Source: Pseudomonas cremoris
Lineage (GTDB): Bacteria; Pseudomonadota; Gammaproteobacteria; Pseudomonadales; Pseudomonadaceae
NCBI RefSeq assembly: GCF_014230465.1
Contig: NZ_JAAXCY010000006.1
Location: forward strand, 248,001 to 312,000
Length of the DNA stretch: 64,000 bases
Direction of reading: 5' to 3'
Positions 49,089-58,659 of the stretch are shown here, piece by piece; position 1 is the stretch's first letter; each line of letters starts with the position of its first letter. A model generated the notes under the pieces. It did not search any database, was not told the DNA's origin, and saw only the letters and a program-made list of their open reading frames with translations. The translations under genes and the position numbers were made by a program.

Positions 49089-49187
49089 AGGTGTGTTGGA
49101 ACCATCGTGCACCAACGCTTCCCACTAGATAATTTGCCGAGTAGCGCTATGAGATCAGGATGATCCTGGCCTCGGCCAGGAGCTGTC

Positions 49188-51164
49188 ATGTCTCAACCTC
49201 GCGCTCGGATCGCCTCCCAGCTAGGCCTCGCGTTAGCCGTGATTCTGGCTGTCGTTATCAGCGGCAGTACCGTGTTTGCCTTGCGTTCCCTCGACTCCGC
49301 CAACCTCGATACCCGTGAGGAACACCTGGCCAGCGAGGCGCGCTTGCTTGCCGACCAACTCAATACCTTCCACAGCACCTTGCGCGAGAGCACCCAGCGT
49401 TTGAGCGGGCTGTTTGAAAAGCGCTTCGGCGCCGGTTTGAGTGTGCGTGCGGACCAGCCGGTGACGGTGGCAGGCGTACAGACCCCAAGCCTGTATTTGG
49501 GCAGCGACGTGTTGAACAACGATTTCGATGAGGTCGATGAGTTCAAGGACAACTCGGGCGGCGTAGCCACTGTGTTTGTGCGCAATGGCGAGGACTTTAT
49601 CCGCGTCAGCACTTCGCTGACCAAGCAGGACGGTAGCCGCGCGATCGGCACCGCGCTGGATCACCAGCACCCGGCCTATCAACGTTTGTTGGGCGGGCAA
49701 GGCTACGTTGGCCGCGCGGTGCTGTTCGAACGCTCTTACATGACCCAATACACACCGGTGCGCGATGCTGCTGGCAAGGTCATTGCGGTGCTGTTTGTCG
49801 GCTTCGACTACACCGATGCGCAGAACGCCCAGTTCGACAACCTCAAGCGGTTCCGTATCGGCAAGACCGGCTCGTTGGCTTTGCTGGATGAGCAAAAGCA
49901 TTGGCTGGTGCCGCCGGCGGGCGTGCAGGCGTTGGACCAGGCGATCCCGCTGATGCTCGACCTGGCAAAAACGCCGGGCAAGGGGCGCTTCTGGAGTGAC
50001 AAGAACGAAGATTTCTACAGTGTCTCGGTGCCGTTCGAAGGGGGCCCGTGGTCGGTCGTAGCGAGTATGCCGAAGTCGGAGATCCGCGAAGTGACGTGGG
50101 CGGTGGGCATCCGCTTGGTGATCGGCAGCGTATTGGCGATGTTGTTCGCGGTGGGTGCCGCCGTCTGGCTACTGCGCAGCAAATTGCAGCCCTTGAGCGA
50201 CTTGGTGCGTCAGGCCGAGGCCTTGGGCGCGGGCGACCTGAGCGTACGTCTGAATGTGTCCAGCCATGATGAAATCGGCCAGCTGGCGCGCAGCTTCAAC
50301 CAGATGGGTGAGGCGCTGTCGACCATGGTCTCGCATATTCGCAAGGCGGCCGAAGAGGTCAACAGCCGGGCAAAGGCGTTGTCCGGGTTGTCCGGTGGTG
50401 CGTATGAAGGCATGGAGCAGCAATCGGGTGAAATCACCAGCATGGCCGGCGCAGTGGAGGAGTTCAGCGCCACCTCGTTGAATATCGCCGACAACATGGG
50501 CAACACCGAACGCTTGGCACAGGAAAACGCCCAGCAAACCCGTATCGGCCGCACGTCGATGCAAGAGGCGTCGTCGTCTCTGGAGCACATCGCCACGGCG
50601 CTCAATAGCACCGCTACGGTGATCAACACCTTGGGCCAGCGCTCCCAGGAAATCGGCGGGATCGTCGGTGTGATTACTTCCATCGCCGAGCAGACCAATT
50701 TGCTGGCGCTGAACGCCGCGATCGAGGCAGCGCGTGCCGGTGAGCAAGGCCGTGGGTTTGCAGTGGTTGCTGACGAAGTGCGCAACCTGGCGTCGCGCAC
50801 TCGCCAAGCCACCGACGAAATCTCCGGAATGATCCAGAGCATCCAGCAGGAAACCGGCAACGCCATTACCACGATGGAACACGGCAATGTGTTGATGCAG
50901 GAAGGTCTGTCGCGCAACGCAGACGTGGCTTCGGCCCTGGCGCGCATTGACGAGCAAAGTCGTTCGGCAGGGCAGCAATTCGCCGCCATCACCACCGCCA
51001 CCCACGAGCAGAGCAGCACCGCAACCTTGCTGAGCAGCAACTTGCAGAGCATTGCGTTGGCCAACAGTGAGCAGCGTGAAGTGGTGTCGAATTTGGCGAT
51101 CACGGCCAAAGAGTTGGAAACGTTGGCGGCGGGCTTGCGTCAGGAGGTAGACCGCTTCCGCTGA
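49188..51164 (+). CDS. Methyl-accepting chemotaxis protein with double Cache-type sensor
   Basis: A 658-residue chemoreceptor. The first membrane helix is [22 protein letters not shown] (about residues 11-32). A long periplasmic part (33-305) looks like a Cache3/Cache2 sensor ([81 protein letters not shown]). A second helix (about 308-330) and a HAMP domain follow. The signalling tip has [37 protein letters not shown] (about 499-535). No C-terminal CheR pentapeptide is present. Its ligand is not predictable from the sequence. A FliA-type promoter precedes it, consistent with flagellar co-regulation. Confidence 0.93.
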   Translation: MSQPRARIASQLGLALAVILAVVISGSTVFALRSLDSANLDTREEHLASEARLLADQLNTFHSTLRESTQRLSGLFEKRFGAGLSVRADQPVTVAGVQTPSLYLGSDVLNNDFDEVDEFKDNSGGVATVFVRNGEDFIRVSTSLTKQDGSRAIGTALDHQHPAYQRLLGGQGYVGRAVLFERSYMTQYTPVRDAAGKVIAVLFVGFDYTDAQNAQFDNLKRFRIGKTGSLALLDEQKHWLVPPAGVQALDQAIPLMLDLAKTPGKGRFWSDKNEDFYSVSVPFEGGPWSVVASMPKSEIREVTWAVGIRLVIGSVLAMLFAVGAAVWLLRSKLQPLSDLVRQAEALGAGDLSVRLNVSSHDEIGQLARSFNQMGEALSTMVSHIRKAAEEVNSRAKALSGLSGGAYEGMEQQSGEITSMAGAVEEFSATSLNIADNMGNTERLAQENAQQTRIGRTSMQEASSSLEHIATALNSTATVINTLGQRSQEIGGIVGVITSIAEQTNLLALNAAIEAARAGEQGRGFAVVADEVRNLASRTRQATDEISGMIQSIQQETGNAITTMEHGNVLMQEGLSRNADVASALARIDEQSRSAGQQFAAITTATHEQSSTATLLSSNLQSIALANSEQREVVSNLAITAKELETLAAGLRQEVDRFR

Positions 51165-51208
51165 CGCGCCTCGGATCAAGTTTGTATAGCAACGAAGTGC
51201 GATAACAT

Positions 51209-51342
51209 TGTAGTGAGCGGGCTTGTCCCGCGCTGGGCTGCGAAGCGGCCCTATACCCAGACTACTCGGTTTTCCTGAAACGCCGCGGCGACCTTATTGG
51301 GGCCGCTGCGCAGCCCAGCGCGGGGCAAGCCCGCTCACTACA
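51209..51342. repeat. Long imperfect inverted repeat of a second repeat family
   Basis: TGTAGTGAGCGGGCTTGTCC (from 51209) and its near complement GGGCAAGCCCGCTCACTACA (to 51342) flank further paired segments (GCGCTGGGCTGCG / CGCAGCCCAGCGC). The arms are about 42 bases, longer than the REPIN arms. It lies between the convergent chemoreceptor and YifB genes. Confidence 0.85.
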
Positions 51343-51368
51343 GGCATGCGATCTTTTGCTGGTCAGGC

Positions 51369-52865
51369 TTAAGTAATCGCCGCCGGGCGGTATTGCAGGG
51401 CCTCTTGCAGATGGTGGCGAGCGATGGCGGCAGCTTGCTCCAAGTCTGCCAAGGTGCGCGCCACCTTCAACAGCCTGTGAGCCGCCCGCAGCGACAGCGT
51501 CAGCCGCTCACAGGCGGCCTCCAGCCAGCCTTCATCGATCTTCGACAGCTGGCAGTGCTTGCGCAGCCCGGGTAGATCCAGGAATGCATTGGCGCAGCCT
51601 TGGCGCCGTTGCTGGCGTTCACGGGCATCGGCCACGAGTTTTGATGCACTTGCCGTATCGTCACCGGCCTGCGGTGTTGGATTCAGCGCAGTGCTCTCCC
51701 GTGCAACGGTCAGGTGCAGGTCGATGCGGTCCAGAAGCGGCCCGGAAAGCTTGTTGCGGTAGCGCTGGATCTGCTCCGGCGTACAGCGACAGCGCCCGCT
51801 GGGCTCACCCAAGTAGCCGCAAGGGCATGGGTTCATCGCCGCCACCAGTTGAAAACGTGCCGGGAAACTCACCCGGTCGCGGGCTCGCGAGATGACGATA
51901 TGGCCTGACTCCAACGGCTCTCGAAGCACCTCCAACACCTTGCGATCAAACTCCGGCAACTCATCCAGAAACAGCACGCCGTGATGGGCCAGGGTAATTT
52001 CCCCCGGTTGGGGTTTTGATCCACCGCCCACCAATGCGGGCCCTGATGCTGAGTGGTGGGGCTGGCGAAAGGGTCGATGGGGCCAGTGGCTCAGCGGCGC
52101 GAGGCTGACTACGGACTGAATCGCCGCCACTTCCAACGCCTCCTGCTCGCTCAGCGGTGGCAGCAAACCCGGCAAGCGGCTGGCGAGTAGGGTCTTCCCG
52201 GTCCCCGGCGGCCCGCTGAATAGCAGGTTGTGCGCGCCTGCCGCCGCAATCAGCAGTGCGCGCTTGGCGGCTAGCTGGCCCTGTACTTCACTCAAGTCCG
52301 GATAAGGCTTGTTGAGATACAGCAAGCCATCGGACTTGTAAGGCTCAATCGGCTGATGCCCGTTCAGGTGCGCGACCACCTGTAGCAGGTGGTCCACCGC
52401 AATCACTTTCAAGCCCGACGCCAGGCACGCTTCTTCGGCATTGGCACGGGGCACTATCACGGTGCGCCCGGCCTTGCGCGCCGCCAGCGCGGCTGGCAAC
52501 ACACCTTTCACCGCCCGTACTTCCCCCGACAGCGCCAGTTCACCCAGGCATTCCACATTGTCGAGCATCAACGCTGGCACCTGTACGCTGGCCGCCAAAA
52601 TCCCCAGCGCAATCGCCAGGTCAAACCGCCCGCCGTCCTTGGGCAGGTCGGCTGGTGCGAGGTTGAGGGTGATACGGCGGGCAGGGTATTGCAGCGCGGA
52701 GTTGAGAATGGCGCTGCGTACGCGGTCCTTGCTTTCCTTGACCGCCGTTTCCGGCAAACCCACCAAGGTCAGGGACGGCAGACCATTGGCCATGTGCACC
52801 TCGACGGTGACGGCAGGGGCTTCGACGCCGACCTGGGCGCGGCTGTGGACAATAGCGAGGGACAT
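51369..52865 (-). CDS. YifB/ComM-family Mg-chelatase-like AAA+ ATPase
   Basis: A 498-residue protein (MSLAIVHSRAQVGVEAPAVTVEVHMANGLPSLTLVGLPETAVKESKDRVR). The N-terminal ChlI fold (about residues 1-150) is followed by an AAA+ ATPase with Walker A LLFSGPPGTGKTLLASRLPG (about 213-232). Walker B is HGVLFLDELPEFDRKVLEVLREPLE, and the sensor region VAAMNPCPCGYLGEPSGRCRC contains a cysteine cluster. ComM in Haemophilus and Vibrio acts as a branch-migration helicase during natural transformation; whether that applies here is unknown. It is upstream of and convergent with the chemoreceptor. Confidence 0.92.
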   Translation of the reverse strand: MSLAIVHSRAQVGVEAPAVTVEVHMANGLPSLTLVGLPETAVKESKDRVRSAILNSALQYPARRITLNLAPADLPKDGGRFDLAIALGILAASVQVPALMLDNVECLGELALSGEVRAVKGVLPAALAARKAGRTVIVPRANAEEACLASGLKVIAVDHLLQVVAHLNGHQPIEPYKSDGLLYLNKPYPDLSEVQGQLAAKRALLIAAAGAHNLLFSGPPGTGKTLLASRLPGLLPPLSEQEALEVAAIQSVVSLAPLSHWPHRPFRQPHHSASGPALVGGGSKPQPGEITLAHHGVLFLDELPEFDRKVLEVLREPLESGHIVISRARDRVSFPARFQLVAAMNPCPCGYLGEPSGRCRCTPEQIQRYRNKLSGPLLDRIDLHLTVARESTALNPTPQAGDDTASASKLVADARERQQRRQGCANAFLDLPGLRKHCQLSKIDEGWLEAACERLTLSLRAAHRLLKVARTLADLEQAAAIARHHLQEALQYRPAAIT

Positions 52866-52980
52866 GCGTGTTCCTTGAAAAAGAGGCCGCTTCCTGCGGG
52901 TTTTTCAAGGGTAGGCGAGGCGGGGAAAAGCGAGGCAGAGAGGTTTTACAGAACGTATCCAAAGAGCGGAGCAAGACAAA

Positions 52981-53069
52981 TGTGGGAGCGGGCTTGCTCG
53001 CGAAGGCGGAGTGTCAGCCAGCACATAGCTAACTGACCCACCGCCTTCGCGAGCAAGCCCGCTCCCACA
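52981..53069. repeat. REPIN
   Basis: Inverted TGTGGGAGCGGGCTTGCTCG arms, 89 bases, between ubiK and the YifB gene on the same strand. The rest of the 214-base gap (52866-52980) shows no other clear element. Confidence 0.93.
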
Positions 53070-53079
53070 TGGACTGCGT

Positions 53080-53343
53080 TTATTCAGCAGGTTGCGGTGT
53101 CAATCGCGCTTCCAGCTCGGCGACTTTCGCTTCCAGGCTCTCAAGCCGCGCACGCGTGCGCGCCAACACCACCATCTGGCTATCAAACTCTTCCCGGCTC
53201 ACCAGATCGAGTTTGCTGAAGCCACTTTGCAGCAATGCCTTGAACTGGCTTTCGATTTCGTTGCGGGGCAGCGGGGTGTCGCCGCTGAACAGGCGAGAGG
53301 CGTGGCCGCTCAGGGCGTCGAGGAGGTCTTTGGGCGCGAGCAT
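53080..53343 (-). CDS. ubiK: Ubiquinone biosynthesis accessory factor UbiK
   Basis: An 87-residue UbiK/YqiC protein. MLAPKDLLDALSGHASRLF is the membrane-interacting N-terminus; ESQFKALLQSGFSKLDLVSREEFDSQMVVLARTRARLESLEAKVAELEARL (about residues 31-81) is the coiled-coil trimerisation segment. UbiK assists the UbiJ-containing complex of aerobic ubiquinone synthesis. It is divergent from glnK across 422 bases; in many pseudomonads it stands beside glnK-amtB, as here. Confidence 0.92.
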   Translation of the reverse strand: MLAPKDLLDALSGHASRLFSGDTPLPRNEIESQFKALLQSGFSKLDLVSREEFDSQMVVLARTRARLESLEAKVAELEARLTPQPAE

Positions 53344-53414
53344 GGGAAATAGTCCGGAAAACTGTTGGCCGGCAGTGTATCACGCGGCGTCTATAGTCTT
53401 TTTCACGGCCTTGG

Positions 53415-53433
53415 GCGCACGCTTTTCGCGCAA
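53415..53433 (+). promoter_or_regulatory. NtrC enhancer site, distal (imperfect)
   Basis: GCGCAC-N7-GCGCAA fits GCAC-N7-GTGC in seven of eight core bases (GCAC then GCGC). It starts 33 bases upstream of the perfect site, about three helical turns, the spacing of paired NtrC sites at glnA. Confidence 0.5.
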
Positions 53434-53447
53434 AGTGCCTGGCGTGC

Positions 53448-53466
53448 GCGCACCGTTTTTGTGCGC
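53448..53466 (+). promoter_or_regulatory. NtrC enhancer site, proximal (perfect)
   Basis: GCGCAC-CGTTTTT-GTGCGC is a perfect inverted repeat and matches the NtrC pattern GCAC-N7-GTGC exactly. Its centre is 84 bases upstream of the -24 GG, a typical enhancer distance. Confidence 0.65.
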
Positions 53467-53539
53467 ATTGCCGTCGCGAAAAAGCCCCGCAGGTGGGCTT
53501 AGGTGGGCAAAGGACTGATTTCAGTGATTTTTACGGAGC

Positions 53540-53556
53540 TGGCAAGGTTTCTGCTT
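53540..53556 (+). promoter_or_regulatory. Sigma-54 promoter of glnK-amtB
   Basis: TGGCAAGGTTTCTGCTT has the invariant GG (53541-53542) and GC (53553-53554) ten bases apart, and a -24 hexamer TGGCAA against consensus TGGCAC. A weaker GG-N10-GC pair occurs at 53650-53663. Together with the NtrC sites this predicts expression under nitrogen limitation. Confidence 0.7.
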
Positions 53557-53594
53557 AGACGATCATGACCCATGCACTGATGCAGTCGCTGTGA

Positions 53595-54104
<510 letters not shown>

Positions 54105-54138
54105 GCCGCCAAACCCCAACGCCCCAGGAGAAAACAAT

Positions 54139-55476
54139 ATGACTCTGCGTAAATTCGCAGGGCTCGGAGCCCTGTTGTCCATCGTAATGCCAAGCCTGGC
54201 CATGGCGGCAGACGAAGTGGCTGCTCCAGTCCTCAATTCCGGCGACACCGCGTGGATGCTCACATCCACCGCGCTGGTGCTGTTCATGACCATTCCAGGC
54301 CTGGCGCTGTTCTACGGCGGCATGGTGCGCTCCAAAAACATTCTTTCCGTGATGATGCAGTGCTTCGCCATCACCGGTCTGATCACCATCTTGTGGTTCG
54401 TCTACGGCTACAGCATGGCGTTCGACACCACCGGGATGGAAGCGGGCGTCGTCAACTTCAACTCGTTCGTGGGCGGCCTGTCCAAACTGTTCCTGTCGGG
54501 TGTGACCCCGGCGAGCATTACTGGCCCTGCGGCGCTGTTCCCTGAGGCGGTGTTCGTCACCTTCCAGATGACGTTCGCCATCATTACCCCTGCGCTGATC
54601 GTCGGTGCTTTCGCTGAGCGTATGAAGTTCTCCGCGATGCTGATCTTCATGGGCGTCTGGTTCACTCTGGTCTACGCGCCGATTGCCCACATGGTGTGGG
54701 GCGGCCCGGGTTCGCTGCTGGGCGACTGGGGCGTGCTGGACTTCGCAGGCGGCACCGTGGTGCACATCAACGCCGGTGTGGCGGGCTTGGTAGCGTGCAT
54801 CGTGCTCGGCAAGCGCAAAGGTTTCCCGACCACCCCAATGGCGCCGCACAACCTGGGCTACACCCTGGTGGGCGCGGCGATGCTGTGGGTTGGCTGGTTT
54901 GGCTTCAACGCCGGTTCCGCAGCTGCTGCCAACGGCACTGCCGGCATGGCGATGCTGGTCACCCAGATCGCTACCGCTGCTGCGGCATTGGGCTGGATGT
55001 TCGCCGAGTGGGTCACCCACGGTAAGCCAAGCGCGCTGGGCATTGCCTCGGGTGTGGTTGCAGGCTTGGTGGCAATCACCCCTGCCGCTGGCACCGTAGG
55101 CCCGATGGGTGCCTTGGTGATCGGCTTGGTAGCCGGTGTGATCTGCTTCTTCTGCGCCACCAGCCTCAAGCGCAAACTGGGCTACGACGACTCCCTGGAC
55201 GCATTCGGCGTGCACGGTATCGGCGGTATCGTTGGTGCGATCCTTACTGGCGTGTTCGCGGCCCCTGCACTGGGCGGCTTCGGCACCGTGACTGACGTGG
55301 CTGCACAGGTCTGGATCCAGGCCAAAGGCGTCGGTTTCACCGTGATCTACACGGCCATCGTGACCTTCATCATCCTCAAGGTGCTGGATGCGGTCATGGG
55401 CCTGCGGGTTACCGAGGAAGAGGAAGCGGTTGGCCTCGACCTGGCACAACACAACGAACGCGGCTACAACTTGTAA
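54139..55476 (+). CDS. amtB: Ammonium transporter
   Basis: A 445-residue Amt/MEP/Rh channel. The ATG follows CCAGGAG. An N-terminal signal peptide is visible (GLGALLSIVMPSLAMAADE, cleavage near residue 23). The pore histidines are in VVHINAGVAG (first) and FGVHGIGGIVGA (second), with the GDTAWMLTSTALVLFMTIPGLALFYGGMVRSKN start of the channel. Eleven helices are expected. GlnK (upstream) is its regulator. It ends at a strong terminator 16 bases on. Confidence 0.97.
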   Translation: MTLRKFAGLGALLSIVMPSLAMAADEVAAPVLNSGDTAWMLTSTALVLFMTIPGLALFYGGMVRSKNILSVMMQCFAITGLITILWFVYGYSMAFDTTGMEAGVVNFNSFVGGLSKLFLSGVTPASITGPAALFPEAVFVTFQMTFAIITPALIVGAFAERMKFSAMLIFMGVWFTLVYAPIAHMVWGGPGSLLGDWGVLDFAGGTVVHINAGVAGLVACIVLGKRKGFPTTPMAPHNLGYTLVGAAMLWVGWFGFNAGSAAAANGTAGMAMLVTQIATAAAALGWMFAEWVTHGKPSALGIASGVVAGLVAITPAAGTVGPMGALVIGLVAGVICFFCATSLKRKLGYDDSLDAFGVHGIGGIVGAILTGVFAAPALGGFGTVTDVAAQVWIQAKGVGFTVIYTAIVTFIILKVLDAVMGLRVTEEEEAVGLDLAQHNERGYNL

Positions 55477-55492
55477 GTACGCGTAAAAAAAG

Positions 55493-55518
55493 ATGCCCGG
55501 CTTGCCGGGCATTTTTTT
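55493..55518 (+). terminator. Rho-independent terminator of glnK-amtB
   Basis: ATGCCCGG (55493-55500) pairs with CCGGGCAT (55505-55512) around CTTG, followed by a T-run. Confidence 0.93.
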
Positions 55519-55636
55519 GCCTGGTGTTTGTCAGTCTCAGAATGCTGTAACGGTTTTTCCCTGGAGTTTGTGCTGGTACGCGCGGGGCACTTTTCGCCCT
55601 GCGAATGTCTTACAGGCATGTAGGCGTATTCGACAC

Positions 55637-55664
55637 TTTGTTTTTTCCCAGAGCGCGCTAGAAT
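55637..55664 (+). promoter_or_regulatory. Candidate promoter for the amtB-sutA intergenic RNA
   Basis: TTTGTT (55637-55642), a 16-base spacer and TAGAAT (55659-55664) lie well upstream of sutA's own promoter (TTCGAC-N17-TATAAC, 55818-55846). GCGCGC flanks the -10 on both sides. Confidence 0.4.
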
Positions 55665-55670
55665 GCGCGC

Positions 55671-55808
55671 CGATGGGCGCAGAACTGAAGGCGTGCCACG
55701 TGTTATCTGGACGAGCACCGTGATCATGACGGTGCTCGTAAAGTCCTCGCCACCGTGCACGGTGATGGGGCATAAGCCACTGGTTATCCAGTGGATGTTG
55801 ATTTTTTT
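55671..55808 (+). ncRNA. Candidate structured RNA between amtB and sutA
   Basis: Three consecutive perfect palindromes occur here. ACGAGCACCGT (55711-55721) pairs with ACGGTGCTCGT (55729-55739). CACCGTGCACGGTG (55751-55764) is self-complementary and repeats the CACCGT/ACGGTG sequence of the first, so the two could also pair with each other. CCACTGG (55777-55783) pairs with CCAGTGG (55788-55794). Seven T residues follow at 55802-55808. A promoter can be drawn just upstream, and sutA has its own promoter after the T-run, so the region is not needed as its leader. No coding frame is evident. The RNA is an inference from structure. Confidence 0.4.
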
Positions 55809-55817
55809 CCGGCGGCC

Positions 55818-55846
55818 TTCGACAGTTGGCGAAGCTGGGCTATAAC
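55818..55846 (+). promoter_or_regulatory. Promoter of sutA
   Basis: TTCGAC (55818-55823), 17 bases and TATAAC (55841-55846). The extended CTATAACT also resembles the sigma-S -10 (CTATACT), which would suit a gene for slow growth. Confidence 0.55.
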
Positions 55847-55878
55847 TAATCTGCTTTTCGCAAGTCATGAGGTAGAAC

Positions 55879-56205
55879 ATGAGCGACGATGATCTGGAAA
55901 ACGACGAACTCGAAGTAGGTGACGAAGACGACACCGAAGAAGGTCTTGAAGCGGCGGCGGAAGACGTTGCTGACGACGACGGTGGCGATGATGCACCTGC
56001 TCCGACTGCCAAAGGCAAAGCCAAGGCTGCGGTGTCGGTAGATGAGCTGCCAAGCGTTGAAGCCAAGAACAAAGAGCGTGATGCCCTGGCCCGCGCGATG
56101 GAAGAGTTCCTCGCTAAAGGCGGCAAAGTGCAGGAAGTCGAGGCTAACGTGGTAGCAGATCCACCGAAGAAGCCGGATAACAAGTACGGCAGCCGACCTA
56201 TCTGA
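55879..56205 (+). CDS. sutA: RNA polymerase-binding slow-growth regulator SutA
   Basis: A 108-residue protein with a very acidic N-terminal half (SDDDLENDELEVGDEDDTEEG) and a conserved C-terminal part (LPSVEAKNKERDALARAMEEFLAKGGKVQEVEANVVADPPKKP, then KYGSRPI). This matches SutA of P. aeruginosa, which binds RNA polymerase and raises transcription of housekeeping and maintenance genes during slow growth. The length and the GSRPI end are conserved. A GAGG site precedes the ATG. It lies after amtB in a separate transcription unit and is closed by a terminator. Confidence 0.9.
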   Translation: MSDDDLENDELEVGDEDDTEEGLEAAAEDVADDDGGDDAPAPTAKGKAKAAVSVDELPSVEAKNKERDALARAMEEFLAKGGKVQEVEANVVADPPKKPDNKYGSRPI

Positions 56206-56225
56206 GGTCAGCCACCTGCTTGTAA

Positions 56226-56256
56226 GAAAAAGCCCGCCGTCGCTGCGGGCTTTTTC
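56226..56256 (+). terminator. Rho-independent terminator of sutA
   Basis: GAAAAAGCCCGC (56226-56237) pairs with GCGGGCTTTTTC (56245-56256). Confidence 0.93.
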
Positions 56257-56295
56257 ATGTCTGGAACGAATACCTTAAGGCTCACCGCATACCAA

Positions 56296-56319
56296 TGTGG
56301 GAGCGGGCTTGCTCCCACA
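56296..56319. repeat. Single REP hairpin
   Basis: TGTGGGAGC (56296-56304) pairs with GCTCCCACA (56311-56319), followed by four T residues. It is one arm-type REP element without an inverted partner and may also terminate the convergent HAD-gene transcript. Confidence 0.85.
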
Positions 56320-56335
56320 GTTTTGATTCGCGGTG

Positions 56336-57031
56336 TTATTGCCAGCTGCGAAGCAACTCTGGCAACTCTGACAGGTTACGAATCTCGGCATCCGGGCGCT
56401 TATCCGTATCCCACACCTTACCCGTCGGGTTAAACCACGCCGCCCGAAGCCCCGCCTGCTGCGCCCCGGCAATGTCATCCCCCGGGTGATCACCAATATG
56501 CACCGCCGCACTCGCATCCACCCCACCGCGCTGCAACGCCTCTTGGAACAGACGCGCATCCGGCTTGGCAATGCCGATATCTTCGGCGCGCAGGGCAAAG
56601 TGGAAGTAGTGCGACAGGCCAACACGTTGCACATCCGCATTGCCGTTGGTGATCACACCCAGCAGGAAGTGCTGGCGCAATGCTTGGAGCATCGGCTCGG
56701 CTTCGGGAAAGGGCGTGAGTTGATGGCGTGCATGAATGAACGCCTCAAAGCATACATCCGCCATTTCCGTGGCTTGTGGCTGTGGATAACCCGCTTCTTC
56801 GAACGCGTGCATCAAGACCCGGTGGCGCAAGATGCTGATACGGTTTTTGAGCTCCGGATGACGCTCCAGCACCTGCTTGCGCAGGGCGGCGAAGTGCTCC
56901 AGCGGCAAGTCGCCGACCTTGGACGCATGGGTCGCCAGCCATTCGCGCATCGACGCTTCGGCGCTGATGATGACGGGTACGTTGTCCCAGAGCGTGTCGT
57001 CCAGGTCGAAGGTGATCAGCTTGATACTCAT
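56336..57031 (-). CDS. HAD-superfamily phosphatase (YigB-like)
   Basis: A 231-residue HAD hydrolase. The catalytic motif I is [12 protein letters not shown] (about residues 6-17), motif [13 protein letters not shown], and motifs III/IV are [14 protein letters not shown] and [23 protein letters not shown]. Its position next to xerC matches yigB, whose E. coli product dephosphorylates FMN and the riboflavin precursor 5-amino-6-(5-phosphoribitylamino)uracil; that activity is inferred. Its ATG overlaps the xerC stop by four bases, so it is part of the lptM-lysA-dapF-DUF484-xerC run. Confidence 0.88.
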   Translation of the reverse strand: MSIKLITFDLDDTLWDNVPVIISAEASMREWLATHASKVGDLPLEHFAALRKQVLERHPELKNRISILRHRVLMHAFEEAGYPQPQATEMADVCFEAFIHARHQLTPFPEAEPMLQALRQHFLLGVITNGNADVQRVGLSHYFHFALRAEDIGIAKPDARLFQEALQRGGVDASAAVHIGDHPGDDIAGAQQAGLRAAWFNPTGKVWDTDKRPDAEIRNLSELPELLRSWQ

Positions 57032-57927
57032 GAGTCGCCGCCCTTGATGCGTTTGGCCCGTGGATGGGCGCTGTCGTACACCGTTGCAAGGTGTTGGAAG
57101 TCCAGGTGGGTGTAGATCTGCGTGGTCTTGATGTCGGAGTGGCCGAGTAGTTCTTGCACGGCGCGCAGGTCCTGGGAGGACTCCAACATATGGCTGGCAA
57201 AGGAGTGCCGCAGCATATGCGGGTGCAGGTTCTGCCCCAGTTCACGCTCGCCGGCGGCCTTGACCCGTACCTGGATAGCCCGTGGGCCCAGGCGGCGGCC
57301 TTGCTGGCTGACAAAGACGGCATCGTCCGCCGGGTCGGTCAGAAGACGCAACGGCAACCATAGCTGCAAGGCTTCCCGAGCCTTTCTACCCACCGGGAGT
57401 ACGCGCGTCTTGCTGCCTTTGCCGAGTACCTGCACCAGGCCGTCCTCCAGGTCCAGTTGATCGAGGTTCAACCCGGTCAGTTCTGAAAGGCGCAGGCCCG
57501 AAGAGTAGAACAGCTCCAGGATTGCCTGGTCACGATGGGCCAGGAAGTCGTCCTCTACCGCGCCGTCCAACAGTTGCAGGGCGCGGTCGGTGTCCAGAGT
57601 CTTGGGCAGGCGTCGCTCGCCCTTGGGCGGCGACAGGCCATTGGCTGGGTCGTGGTCGCACAGGCCTTCACGGTTCAAATAATGATAGAGGCCACGTACC
57701 GCAGAAAGCAGGCGCGACAGGCTGCGCGAGGATTGGCCAGCCTGGTGCAAACGCGCGATCAGGCTGCGCAGGCTCTGGATATCCAGGGCCTTCCAGCTGC
57801 TGATCTGCTGTTTTTCGCAGTACGCCAGGACCTTGTTCAAGTCCCGTCGGTACGCTTCCAGCGTATGGGGCGACACTTGGCGCTCGTTGCGCAGGTGAGC
57901 GCAATAAGCGTCCAGTTGCCGTTCCAT
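57028..57927 (-). CDS. xerC: Site-specific tyrosine recombinase XerC
   Basis: A 299-residue recombinase that with XerD resolves chromosome dimers at dif. The N-terminal SAM-like domain ([30 protein letters not shown]) is followed by the catalytic domain. The catalytic residues are visible in [14 protein letters not shown] (Arg), [12 protein letters not shown] (Lys), [13 protein letters not shown] (His/Arg) and [17 protein letters not shown] (His and Tyr). Length fits XerC; the neighbours dapF and DUF484 are standard. It is a core gene and not a sign of an integrated element. Confidence 0.96.
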   Translation of the reverse strand: MERQLDAYCAHLRNERQVSPHTLEAYRRDLNKVLAYCEKQQISSWKALDIQSLRSLIARLHQAGQSSRSLSRLLSAVRGLYHYLNREGLCDHDPANGLSPPKGERRLPKTLDTDRALQLLDGAVEDDFLAHRDQAILELFYSSGLRLSELTGLNLDQLDLEDGLVQVLGKGSKTRVLPVGRKAREALQLWLPLRLLTDPADDAVFVSQQGRRLGPRAIQVRVKAAGERELGQNLHPHMLRHSFASHMLESSQDLRAVQELLGHSDIKTTQIYTHLDFQHLATVYDSAHPRAKRIKGGDS

Positions 57928-57929
57928 GG

Positions 57930-58646
57930 CTAGCGCACCGCGCGAAGGGCGGTGGTGAAGCGTGGCAGGACGCGGCCCAGCACTTCGGCGATGTAGGTCA
58001 GGAACAGGGTGCCGACCGAGCTTTTGTAGTGCGCAGGATCGCGGCTGGCGATGGCAAGCACGCCATGCAGGCCCTGATGGCTGAGGGCGACCACGGCGGT
58101 GGAGCCGATCTGCTTGCGCTGTTCGGCGCCAAACAGGAAGTCCAGTTCATGCTCGCGCAACGTGCCGCTGATGGTCTTGCCTTCGGACAGCAAGCCGCCA
58201 ATCGCGGTTTGCGCTTCGCTGCCGCTGACCCAACGACCCACCGGCATCGGGTTGTCGCTGAACAGGATCAGGCTGACAAAGGGTACCTGGAAGTCCTGGC
58301 GCAGGCTGTCTTCGACGGCGATTACCGTTTCTTCCAGGCTGGAGGCGTCCATGAGGGTCAGGATCAGGCGGCGGGTTTTCTCGAACAGGCGGTCGTTGTC
58401 GCGGGCCACGTCCATCAGGTGCGAGAGCTTGTGGCGCATTTCGATATTGCGCTCGCGCAGGATCTTCATTTGCCGCTCCACCAGCGAGACGGTGTCGCCG
58501 CGCTGGTGGGGAATGCGCAGGGCCGGCAGGAGTTCTTCGTGATCGACGAAAAAGTCCGGATTAGCCTCAAGGTACGCCGCGACGGCAGCGGCCTCCAGAC
58601 TTTCGCTCGGGGACGCTTCTGCGGGTACTTGAGGCTTATCGGTCAT
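57930..58646 (-). CDS. DUF484-family GAF-like protein
   Basis: A 238-residue protein of the DUF484 family. [50 protein letters not shown] (about residues 18-67) is the conserved N-terminus, followed by a coiled segment and a GAF-like domain (about 90-230). The family is regularly encoded between dapF and xerC. Its function is unknown; a role in chromosome segregation or signalling has not been shown. It lies two bases before xerC and 13 after dapF. Confidence 0.9.
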   Translation of the reverse strand: MTDKPQVPAEASPSESLEAAAVAAYLEANPDFFVDHEELLPALRIPHQRGDTVSLVERQMKILRERNIEMRHKLSHLMDVARDNDRLFEKTRRLILTLMDASSLEETVIAVEDSLRQDFQVPFVSLILFSDNPMPVGRWVSGSEAQTAIGGLLSEGKTISGTLREHELDFLFGAEQRKQIGSTAVVALSHQGLHGVLAIASRDPAHYKSSVGTLFLTYIAEVLGRVLPRFTTALRAVR

Positions 58647-58659
58647 TAGCTTCGCTCAC

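Noticed and set aside
57028..57927. Tyrosine recombinase as evidence of an integrated element
   Set aside because: It is the core XerC with its standard neighbours; no attachment repeats or phage genes are present.
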